DNA of 9,067 bases from Bacteroidota bacterium. GTDB taxonomy: Bacteria > Bacteroidota > Bacteroidia > Chitinophagales > Chitinophagaceae. Position 1 is the first letter of the stretch; each line of letters starts with the position of its first letter. The DNA is taken from the NCBI GenBank assembly GCA_023396345.1, contig JAEWWO010000018.1, forward strand, positions 1-9,067, written 5' to 3'. The translations under genes were made by a program, and so were the position numbers. Below the pieces are notes generated by a model. It was not told the origin of the DNA and did not search any database. It saw nothing but the letters and a program-made list of their open reading frames with translations. Shown here piece by piece: positions 1 to 6,943 of this stretch.

Positions 1-1704
1 GCCTGAAGTTCCCACCGATCCTCGTATTTTAAAGAAATTAACCTTATCGTTATTGTCTGCCTCGTTAATAATATTGTATCCCGCTGAAAAAGAGGGAAAA
101 AATGCAAAACGATTTTGAGATGCATAATTATCAGAGCCACTATAAGCAAAACCGAATTCTGCGTTTAGTCGATCATTATAACTATAATGAATACGTCCGC
201 CAAAGTTTTGATGCCCATATTGCATATTATTTCCCGCTCCCGGATTCTGATTGGCATCTACATTATAAGTATACTGCAGGTAGTTCATTGCTGCATTAAT
301 AGTATTTAAACCAAATGTTTTATTGTAGCCAATACCAGCTATAAATTGTAGCCAGTTCCATTGGTTGGTACCATTGTCATCGCTGGCAATTGCATTTGTG
401 TTTTGATTTGTTGTTTGTGGTTGTCCATTTATAATACGTGCATAATCTTTTGACACCCTGTAAGTGCCTCGTGTCCATGTGTTGAACGATGCTCCTTGAA
501 ATAAATATAAGTTCGGTGTTATAAAGTCTAACTTTTCTTTTAGGTTTATATTAGTTAACAATGTTCTATCATGTGTAGAAAGATATCCTAATTCTCTGAT
601 GGATGCATAAGGATTATCAGGATAAACTGTTGTTCCGGGAAAAGAGCCGTCTTCATTTACAGGAGCATAAATAATATTAGGATATTTGGCAAGATTATTC
701 CATAATTGTGTGCCATCATAATTAGGAAAATTCCTTTTTTCTGTTCTTCCGCCAATGTTCACATTTCCTTCAAAGAAATTGAAAAGATTAAAATCGAGAT
801 TCGCTCTTATGTTAAACTGTTGAAAATATGCATTAGAGTGGGTTTCATCATTTTGAACATTGTATAATCCATTATTGCGCATATGTCCCAGCAACACAAA
901 ATATCTTGCTGTTTCATTGCCTCCATCTATGCTTACATCCGTGGAGGTGTACAATGACGAATTTTTTAGTGTTTGTGCATACCAGTCGGTATTGATACCA
1001 TTTCCATTTCGAAGATCATTTATTGTTGCCTCTGAATAATATGGCTGCCATGTACTGAACTGATTATCATTATTATAAGCCTCATTATAGAGCGTTGCAT
1101 AATCTGCAGAGGAAAGAGGCTTGTTAATATTTGTGGCTTGTTGTAGACCAAACCTTGATTGCAATTGAACTTTTGGCTTGCCATATCTTCCTTTTTTGGT
1201 TGTCACCCACAAAGCTCCATTGGCTCCTTTTAAACCAAAAGTTGCCAAGGCTGCTGCATCTTTTAAGATACTCAAACTTTCTATCTCTGCCGGCGATAAA
1301 TACTGAAAATAGGAAAAGTTGGTTTGAAATCCATCTACAAATACGGTGATATTCCCCTGATTTAAAGAACTTAATCCTCTAAGATAAAGAGATGCAGCAT
1401 CATAGCCCGGCTGACCGGATGCCTGCCTAACAATAAGTCCGGGTAGTAGTCCATACATAGTATTAGATATATTTGCCGTAGGCGTTTTATATAATACATC
1501 TCCTTTTACAGTCGAATATGCCGTTGTAGAATTTTCCGATTTTATTTTTAAAAGCGGTCCGGGGGCATATATGGTTGTATCATTGATCAATGAATCTAAA
1601 ATTTCTTCGTCTTCATTGTTTTGTGCATATGATTTTTGTTGAAAAACTAAACTGCATGTAATGAAATACAACCATGCCACTATGACCATTTTATATTTTT
1701 TCAT
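1..1704 (-). CDS. SusC/RagA-like TonB-dependent outer-membrane receptor, short N-terminal type (SusC2; C-terminus beyond window)
   Basis: I translated this frame by hand: 568 uninterrupted codons from ATG at 1704 to the window edge. Residues 1-28 form a signal peptide (MKKYKMVIVAWLYF..., cleavage probably after SYA or SYAQ). A short acidic linker (about 29-60) leads straight into the plug domain: YKTPTANIS near 72, LPGLIVRQASGQPG at 87-100, YLRGLSSL, VDGFQT near 123-128, and ILKDAAALATFGLKGANGA near 146-164, the SusC/RagA signature. Barrel strands follow; FFPSFSAGY and FKIRGSVG align with about residues 645-685 of SusC1, so some 400 residues are probably missing and the full protein would be near 970. 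Unlike SusC1 it has no carboxypeptidase-regulatory-like domain and no VVVGYGTQ-type TonB box. The role is inferred to be outer-membrane import, substrate unknown. An in-frame ATG 8 codons upstream (1728) is possible, but 1704 gives a better signal peptide. Confidence 0.9.
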   Translation of the reverse strand, partial: MKKYKMVIVAWLYFITCSLVFQQKSYAQNNEDEEILDSLINDTTIYAPGPLLKIKSENSTTAYSTVKGDVLYKTPTANISNTMYGLLPGLIVRQASGQPGYDAASLYLRGLSSLNQGNITVFVDGFQTNFSYFQYLSPAEIESLSILKDAAALATFGLKGANGALWVTTKKGRYGKPKVQLQSRFGLQQATNINKPLSSADYATLYNEAYNNDNQFSTWQPYYSEATINDLRNGNGINTDWYAQTLKNSSLYTSTDVSIDGGNETARYFVLLGHMRNNGLYNVQNDETHSNAYFQQFNIRANLDFNLFNFFEGNVNIGGRTEKRNFPNYDGTQLWNNLAKYPNIIYAPVNEDGSFPGTTVYPDNPYASIRELGYLSTHDRTLLTNINLKEKLDFITPNLYLFQGASFNTWTRGTYRVSKDYARIINGQPQTTNQNTNAIASDDNGTNQWNWLQFIAGIGYNKTFGLNTINAAMNYLQYTYNVDANQNPGAGNNMQYGHQNFGGRIHYSYNDRLNAEFGFAYSGSDNYASQNRFAFFPSFSAGYNIINEADNNDKVNFFKIRGSVGTSG

Positions 1705-1729
1705 TGTAATAAGATTTGTGATACTCATA

Positions 1730-3481
1730 TTAATATCCCGGATTTTGTGTTAAATAGCCTTTATTTACTTCAGCGATAGGAAAAGGTTCTAAAAATTGAT
1801 TAGGACTCCAATAAGCATCATACATTTTTTTCACTTCATATTCATTATAATCTTCAGGCTTCTCGCCATAGCTTCTATTATTATTATAGGTAAAAACAAA
1901 GCCGTTTTTTTCTCCACCAATGATTCCTGATCCAACATTTGGATGCTTCCAATGCTTCACATCAAAATAGCGATGTCCTTCTTCATAAAACTCTACCGCC
2001 CATTCTCTTTGTATTATTTCTCTTAATCTCGTCCGATTGGTTTCGGTAACATTTGGTAACCCCGCTCTGTTGCGTATAACATTAAGATACCTTAAAGACT
2101 GCGCTGTATTTCCTATCTCATTATAAGCCTCTGCTAAATTTAAATAGTTTTCTGCCAGCCTGTATACCGGAAACTCAAACCACGCTCTATTACCCGCATG
2201 ATACCAAAATTTACATCTCCTTCCACAACCTTCAGTACCGGCTTGACCTTCCCAGGTAGAAGCATTAGACAAAACAACTGATGACCAATAGTAATCTCCC
2301 GGATTGTTCCATGCATCTTGTCCTGCTGCAACTGCAGAGGCTTTGTAGCGTGGTTCCATCTGCTGCATTCTTGTCCAATAATCTGTATAACTACCTCCGG
2401 GCCACGTTTGTTCGCTACCATCTGCCTTATAATATTGCCTAAGTTGTATAAAACTCATACTATTAGCACCGCCACTTGGACCATGAGGATCATAATAATT
2501 TCCGTTGCCTCCTTTTATCCCGGATTGATTTTTATATGCCAATATAACTTCCTGATTGCCCGGTGTACCCACAGCTTTTCCATAATCGTTAAGTGGATCT
2601 CCGGTATTAATGATTTGTACTCCATTGGATGCCGCCCAGCTTAATACTTCCAAATTAGCATCAACTGCCTGTTGCCACCTGTTTTCATCATAATTTCCTA
2701 AAGATATATATCTGTTATCATCGCCCAAGCTCAAATAAGGAGTAGCGCTGTTAAATAGCGGACGAGCAGCAAACATGAGCGCTTCGGCTTTTACAGAAAG
2801 GGCGACTCCTTTGTTTACTCTACCTCCGGCCTGAGATGGTTGTATTGCAGGCAAATATTGTAATACACTGTCACATATATTTGTAATATAGCTCACAAGC
2901 TCTTGTACACTTGCTCTGGGTATATTAAGATCATTTTCTGCTGTAAGTGTTGAGTACACTATAGGCACACCTCCATATCTCTTCAGCATTTCTTCATACC
3001 TGTAAGCCTTTAATACTGTCATTTCAGCTTTTATCTGTTCTTTTTCAGTTTGACTTATGTCAACTACTTTGTCAATGTTTTCAATAACCAGATTACATTG
3101 CCTGATAGATTCATAATTATAAACAAATCCATCGGTACTGCGTGGAATGCCCGAGCCATCATTGGCGGTTAAACCACTTCTTTGAATTTGCCAGCCATCT
3201 TCCCAGTTAAATTTTACTGCATTGAGTTCTCCTGAAACATGGCTGAGTGTACCACTTTTCATTCCGTGCACACGAGTATTATCCCAGTCTTCTACCATAA
3301 TACCCGAAGAAAGACTCATTGTGTAAGCCTGTGCAATAGCAGATAATGATTTTTGCCTTGTAGAAAAAATAGAATCTACATTTAGGTCACTTCCTATTCT
3401 TTTCTCCAAAAAATTCTTTTGGCATGAAAATAAGGATAGTGTAAAAAATGAAATAATATATAAATAAATAAGTTTTTTCAT
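1730..3481 (-). CDS. SusD/RagB-like substrate-binding outer-membrane lipoprotein
   Basis: This is a 583-residue protein of usual SusD-family length. It would cap the SusC1 barrel on the cell surface and bind the substrate before import. The start at 3481 gives a clean lipoprotein signal, MKKLIYLYIISFF then LSLFSC with the lipidated Cys at residue 20. An in-frame ATG at 3505 would add MFNFKNYD and overlap the susC1 stop; I consider it less likely. SusD hallmarks in order: the N-terminal helical region with ESIRQCNLVIENID (about 124-137), KAYRYEEMLKRYGGVPIV (about 158-175), the central insertion-rich part, NYLNLAEAYNEIGN (about 445-458), YLNVIRNRAGLP, EWAVEFYEEGHRYFDVKHW (about 493-511), and the closing FLEPFPIAEV...TQNPGY. 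A CGRRC pair sits at about 419-423. The gene begins 10 nt after susC1 ends and is surely cotranscribed with it. The ligand cannot be read from sequence. Confidence 0.96.
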   Translation of the reverse strand: MKKLIYLYIISFFTLSLFSCQKNFLEKRIGSDLNVDSIFSTRQKSLSAIAQAYTMSLSSGIMVEDWDNTRVHGMKSGTLSHVSGELNAVKFNWEDGWQIQRSGLTANDGSGIPRSTDGFVYNYESIRQCNLVIENIDKVVDISQTEKEQIKAEMTVLKAYRYEEMLKRYGGVPIVYSTLTAENDLNIPRASVQELVSYITNICDSVLQYLPAIQPSQAGGRVNKGVALSVKAEALMFAARPLFNSATPYLSLGDDNRYISLGNYDENRWQQAVDANLEVLSWAASNGVQIINTGDPLNDYGKAVGTPGNQEVILAYKNQSGIKGGNGNYYDPHGPSGGANSMSFIQLRQYYKADGSEQTWPGGSYTDYWTRMQQMEPRYKASAVAAGQDAWNNPGDYYWSSVVLSNASTWEGQAGTEGCGRRCKFWYHAGNRAWFEFPVYRLAENYLNLAEAYNEIGNTAQSLRYLNVIRNRAGLPNVTETNRTRLREIIQREWAVEFYEEGHRYFDVKHWKHPNVGSGIIGGEKNGFVFTYNNNRSYGEKPEDYNEYEVKKMYDAYWSPNQFLEPFPIAEVNKGYLTQNPGY

Positions 3482-3491
3482 ATCGTAGTTT

Positions 3492-6400
3492 TTAAAATTG
3501 AACATTTATTCCAATATTGTATATGCGTGTCATAGGATATACATAGCCTGAACTAGCACCTCCTGTATCGGCCTGCTCCGGATCAATGCCAGGGATTAAT
3601 TTATCCCAGGTTGCCAGATTATTACCATTTACATAAAGTTTTAAATTGGAGATATTGAGCTTATTGAATAAATGAAGGTTTTGAAAAGTATAGCTTAGTT
3701 CTGCATTTTTAAACCTTATAAAATCAGTAGACAATAACCAGAAATCACTTGCAAGCCCGTTGATGTTATCATTAGTTCTGATGGATGCTCTGGGGTACGT
3801 AGGGGTAATTCCCTGCGCCGCTTTTTCTGGTGTCCAGCGCCCGTCGTATTGCCACTGCATTGCTGCTCCATATCTCATATAGAAAGGATTTCTGATATAC
3901 AAATCTGTAAGCATTATAGATCCTTGTGCTGCACCTATGAACAGTAAGTTTACTGCAAATCCTTTATATCCAAAATTGATATTGGAACTAAAATTATAAC
4001 GAGGCAGATTTGAATAACCTATGGGTGCCATGTCTTTTGCATCAAGAATACCATCTCCGTTCAGGTCTTTATACCTAATGTCACCCGCTTGCACTTTATT
4101 GCCATCGAACGAAGTAGAATTTATGTGTTGTGCTGCTTCTTCTGCTGAATTATAAAATCCATCTGAAATGTATCCTTTATATTGTCCTATAGAGTATCCT
4201 GTTTGATTCATCCATGCGTAAGGGTAAGGGGGCTCTGCTATAAAATCTATTCTATTTTTGGCGTAAGCCATATTGAATTTTACTCCATATCTAAAATCGT
4301 TGATATTATCGGTCCATCCTAGTTGAATTTCATATCCTCCGTTAGTTACCCTTCCAATATTGGCAGGAGGTAATTCAGAACCTACAATGCCAGGTATTGT
4401 TCCTACTAGCCAAAGAATATTATTTCTTTTTTCATGGAATACGTCTCCTACAAAAGAGAGTCTGTTACGAAACATATTTAATTCTAATCCCACATTCTTT
4501 TTCAAAGCTCTTTCCCAAGTGACATTTGGATTTCCTACCGAAGTTTCTACAGATCCTTCATAATATGGATCTTTGGAACTGCCATTGCTGTTTCCAAAAT
4601 AATAACCACTATAATACCAGTTAGATACATAACCCCAAGTACTGGGCAAGTAAAGAAATCTTCTGCCTCCAATAAGATCATTTCCTACTTCTCCATAAGA
4701 TGCTCTTATTTTTAAATAACTAAGTATGTCGTTTTTTGGTATAAAATTTTCATTACTCACTACCCATCCCACAGAAAAGGCCGGAAAGAAGCCGAAGCGT
4801 TTGCCTTCAGGAAAATTTTCAGATCCGTTATAACCAAAGTTTACTTCTGCCAGATATCTGCGGTCATAATCATACGTTGCCCTTCCTGCAAAACCCATTA
4901 GACCTGCCGGTACATTGTATAAAAGGTCGGGAGCATACGTTTTTTGTGCATTTCCTAAAAATAGTGCCGTTACAGCATGTTTACCAAAATTGTTAGTATA
5001 GTTTGCTGCTGCTTCAAAATACATTCTCCTCCATTTATAACTCCTGTAATAGTCCTGTATTGTGGTAGGGGCGGTTGTTCCTCCGTAAAATATTAATTCA
5101 TTAGGATCTTCGGCAGAGCGTCTTACTGCATAAGAAGGAACATAATTTTGGAAAGAAACACCCTTTATGTAATTGTCATTGTAAGATACTGTTCCTGTTA
5201 GTGATAAACCTTTTGTGAGATAATCCATTGTATGCTTTAAACGTACATTACCATTTAAATTAGTAAAATAGCGTTCCATGTATGGATTGTCATATAAAGA
5301 TGTTATTGGAGTTCTACCCCACGCACCTAAACGCTGTTCAAGCGGGTTGGTGCCTGTAACATATGAACTAACTAGTTTGCCGTCTATAATTCCCGGTCCG
5401 GCATAGGGCGGACTCATAAGCACGTTTCCCATTATACTTTTATATCTTGCATATTGCGATGTGGGATCACCATCCTTATCATAACCCAGCATGCCTCCGC
5501 TCTTGGCAAATTGACTGGAAATATCTACTGTTAAGGTGAAATACTTCATTAAATTGAAGTCGAAATTGGATCTAAAATTATATCTGTCATATTGTGAATT
5601 AATATTGGCACCGCCATAATTAGAATTTCTAAATAAACCTTGCTGATTAAAATATCCCACCGAAGTAAAATACTTTACGTTTTCGGTACCCCCTGATATA
5701 TTAATATTAGTTTGGTATTGAGGGGCTATTTTACCCAACATTTCATCAAAATAATTATGATTAGAATAATATAAGGCCGGACTATTTAACAATGCCTGTT
5801 TTTGTGCTTCTGTAATGTTCATTGCGGCTATTTCATCCGGTGTATAATCCCTGTTATTCTTAAATTTCCACAATTCATTTTCAGTAAAAATGTATTGATT
5901 ATTGGATGGATCATTGCCAAAATCATTGATTAATGCTTCGTTACGAAAAAGGGCATATTCATATGATCCTAGTAAATTTAACTGTGTAGAAAGCTGTGTT
6001 GCACCAAAATTTTGTGTAATATTCACCTGAGGTTTTCCGCTTCTTCCTCTCTTGGTGGTAACTATTATAACTCCATTTGCTCCTTTTACACCGTAAACGG
6101 CTGTTGCTGATGCATCTTTTAAAACACTTATGTTATCTACTTCGTTAGGATCTATTCCATTTAACACTTCAAAAGTGTTTTGTATACCATCTATAACAAC
6201 TAAAGGCTCCTGTCCATTCGCATTAATAGTCGATAAGCCTCTTATTCTTATTGTAGAAGCATTCATGCCGGGCTCACCGCTTGCCTGTAGTGAATTGATA
6301 CCGGGCACCTGCCCTACCAACATGTTTGTAACATTAGCAACAGGCGTGCGCACCAGTGCTTCATCTGATATAGTGCTTATAGCTCCTGTAACAGTCTCTT

Positions 6401-6740
6401 TGCGTTGTGTACCATACCCCACCACCACAACACTGTCCATTGTATTGTTGGGCAGGAGCATTATCTCAATATTGGTGTTAGAAGAAGAAACCCTAACTTC
6501 TTGTGTGAAAAATCCAACATAAGCAATTTGTAATATAGAATTGCTTGGAACTGCTAAACTGAAATTTCCGACAGAATCTGTCAAAGTACCATTTGTGGTT
6601 CCCATTTGAACAACCGATGCCTGAGGCAATGGATTTAGTAATTCATCTGACACTTTTCCTCTTATCAAAATTCGCTCTTGAGCGCTAATTGTTGAAGCAA
6701 ATGTTATCAAAAATGAAAGACATAATATTATTTTCTTCAT
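3492..6740 (-). CDS. SusC/RagA-like TonB-dependent outer-membrane transporter (SusC1)
   Basis: A complete 1082-residue TonB-dependent transporter of typical SusC length. A signal peptide covers residues 1-20 (cleavage about ISA-QE). A carboxypeptidase-regulatory-like beta-sandwich follows at about 24-98 (IRGKVSDELLNPLPQASV, AYVGFFTQEV). The SusC-type TonB-box region MDSVVVVGYGTQ is at 101-112. The plug has VPGINSLQASGEPG at 145-158, IRIRGLSTI, VVIDGIQ at 181-187, and the signature VLKDASATAVYGVKGANGVIIVTT at 206-229. The rest is a 22-strand-type barrel ending in a C-terminal Phe (NIGINVQF), as is usual for outer-membrane barrels. There is no STN signalling domain before the beta-sandwich, which fits control by the divergent two-component regulator rather than a sigma/anti-sigma pair. 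With the next gene it should form a SusCD 'pedal-bin' importer driven by TonB-ExbBD. An A-rich stretch, not a Shine-Dalgarno, precedes the ATG, as is common in Bacteroidota. Substrate unknown. Confidence 0.97.
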   Translation of the reverse strand: MKKIILCLSFLITFASTISAQERILIRGKVSDELLNPLPQASVVQMGTTNGTLTDSVGNFSLAVPSNSILQIAYVGFFTQEVRVSSSNTNIEIMLLPNNTMDSVVVVGYGTQRKETVTGAISTISDEALVRTPVANVTNMLVGQVPGINSLQASGEPGMNASTIRIRGLSTINANGQEPLVVIDGIQNTFEVLNGIDPNEVDNISVLKDASATAVYGVKGANGVIIVTTKRGRSGKPQVNITQNFGATQLSTQLNLLGSYEYALFRNEALINDFGNDPSNNQYIFTENELWKFKNNRDYTPDEIAAMNITEAQKQALLNSPALYYSNHNYFDEMLGKIAPQYQTNINISGGTENVKYFTSVGYFNQQGLFRNSNYGGANINSQYDRYNFRSNFDFNLMKYFTLTVDISSQFAKSGGMLGYDKDGDPTSQYARYKSIMGNVLMSPPYAGPGIIDGKLVSSYVTGTNPLEQRLGAWGRTPITSLYDNPYMERYFTNLNGNVRLKHTMDYLTKGLSLTGTVSYNDNYIKGVSFQNYVPSYAVRRSAEDPNELIFYGGTTAPTTIQDYYRSYKWRRMYFEAAANYTNNFGKHAVTALFLGNAQKTYAPDLLYNVPAGLMGFAGRATYDYDRRYLAEVNFGYNGSENFPEGKRFGFFPAFSVGWVVSNENFIPKNDILSYLKIRASYGEVGNDLIGGRRFLYLPSTWGYVSNWYYSGYYFGNSNGSSKDPYYEGSVETSVGNPNVTWERALKKNVGLELNMFRNRLSFVGDVFHEKRNNILWLVGTIPGIVGSELPPANIGRVTNGGYEIQLGWTDNINDFRYGVKFNMAYAKNRIDFIAEPPYPYAWMNQTGYSIGQYKGYISDGFYNSAEEAAQHINSTSFDGNKVQAGDIRYKDLNGDGILDAKDMAPIGYSNLPRYNFSSNINFGYKGFAVNLLFIGAAQGSIMLTDLYIRNPFYMRYGAAMQWQYDGRWTPEKAAQGITPTYPRASIRTNDNINGLASDFWLLSTDFIRFKNAELSYTFQNLHLFNKLNISNLKLYVNGNNLATWDKLIPGIDPEQADTGGASSGYVYPMTRIYNIGINVQF

Positions 6741-6802
6741 TTTTTTACTTTTAACATATTTTGAATAAAAAATATAGTTTCTCTCTTTTTCTTGTTAATA
6801 TA

Positions 6803-6826
6803 AGCAAAATTACAGGCTATTTTGCT
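6803..6826. repeat. Perfect 8-bp inverted repeat, possible operator
   Basis: AGCAAAAT at 6803-6810 and its reverse complement ATTTTGCT at 6819-6826 are separated by 8 bp. The left arm overlaps the candidate -7 element of the leftward promoter. The TTTTGCT core recurs at 6854-6860. The symmetry is read directly from the sequence; a role as a regulator-binding site is inferred. In AT-rich DNA an 8-bp palindrome can arise by chance, so confidence in function is modest. Confidence 0.45.
6805..6812 (-). promoter_or_regulatory. Candidate -7 element for the susC1-susD-susC2 operon
   Basis: Read on the minus strand this is TAATTTTG, a full match to the Bacteroidota -7 consensus TAnnTTTG. It would place transcription start near 6797 and leave a leader of roughly 55-60 nt before the SusC1 ATG. 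No good TTTG -33 element lies 19-21 bp upstream; that position is occupied by the repeat cluster, as would be expected of an activator-dependent promoter. The match is short, so this remains a candidate. Confidence 0.35.
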
Positions 6827-6865
6827 CTATTGTGTTGTTCATTTGTTCATTTGTTTTGCTTTATT
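6820..6865. repeat. Direct repeat TTTTGCTYTATT flanking a tandem GTTCATTT pair
   Basis: TTTTGCTCTATT (6820-6831) recurs as TTTTGCTTTATT (6854-6865), 11 of 12 bases identical, with start-to-start distance 34 bp, about three helical turns. Between them lie two adjacent copies of GTTCATTT (6837-6844 and 6845-6852). The block sits directly upstream of the leftward -7 candidate. Direct repeats with helical phasing suit an AraC-type output domain, which many HTCS regulators have, but that domain is not visible in this window. Confidence 0.45.
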
Positions 6866-6874
6866 AAACATTTG

Positions 6875-6905
6875 TTTGTATTTTTTTGTCTCATATATAC
6901 TTTTT
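6875..6905 (+). promoter_or_regulatory. Candidate promoter for the HTCS-like regulator gene
   Basis: TTTG at 6875-6878 is followed after 19 bp by TACTTTTT at 6898-6905, one mismatch (final G to T) from the Bacteroidota -7 consensus TAnnTTTG. The spacing is right for a -33/-7 pair. It would give a leader of about 30 nt before the ATG at 6944. The sequence is AT-rich, so chance matches are easy. Confidence 0.3.
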
Positions 6906-6943
6906 ATTGAACAATTTCCGAAATTAGCATCACGATTATTTTT

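Larger units (their letters stand above)
6741..6943. promoter_or_regulatory. Divergent intergenic control region between SusC1 and the HTCS-like regulator
   Basis: The 203 bp are strongly AT-rich and contain no gene. They must hold the promoters for the susCD operon (leftward) and the regulator gene (rightward). Visible elements are an 8-bp inverted repeat, an 11/12-bp direct repeat, a tandem GTTCATTT pair, and one weak promoter match on each strand; each is listed separately. I see no stem-loop with a T-tract that would be a convincing terminator, and no riboswitch-like conserved core. Confidence 0.8.

Noticed and set aside
102..299. Small plus-strand open frame near the left edge
   Set aside because: It is antisense to the continuous SusC2 frame, which runs without a stop from 1704 to 1.
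1705..1729. Possible terminator or promoter between susD and susC2
   Set aside because: Only 25 nt separate the genes, with no stem-loop plus T-tract and no promoter-like pair, so cotranscription is simpler.
2140..2644. Overlapping open frames on both strands inside the SusD-like gene (2140-2421 minus, 2318-2644 plus)
   Set aside because: The SusD frame is intact and carries family motifs on both sides, so these are shadow frames; I also found no sign of a frameshift.
6130..6522. A 130-codon plus-strand open frame opposite the SusC1 plug region
   Set aside because: It is fully antisense to a strongly conserved coding region, shows no domain or plausible start context, and its residue pattern is that of a shadow frame.
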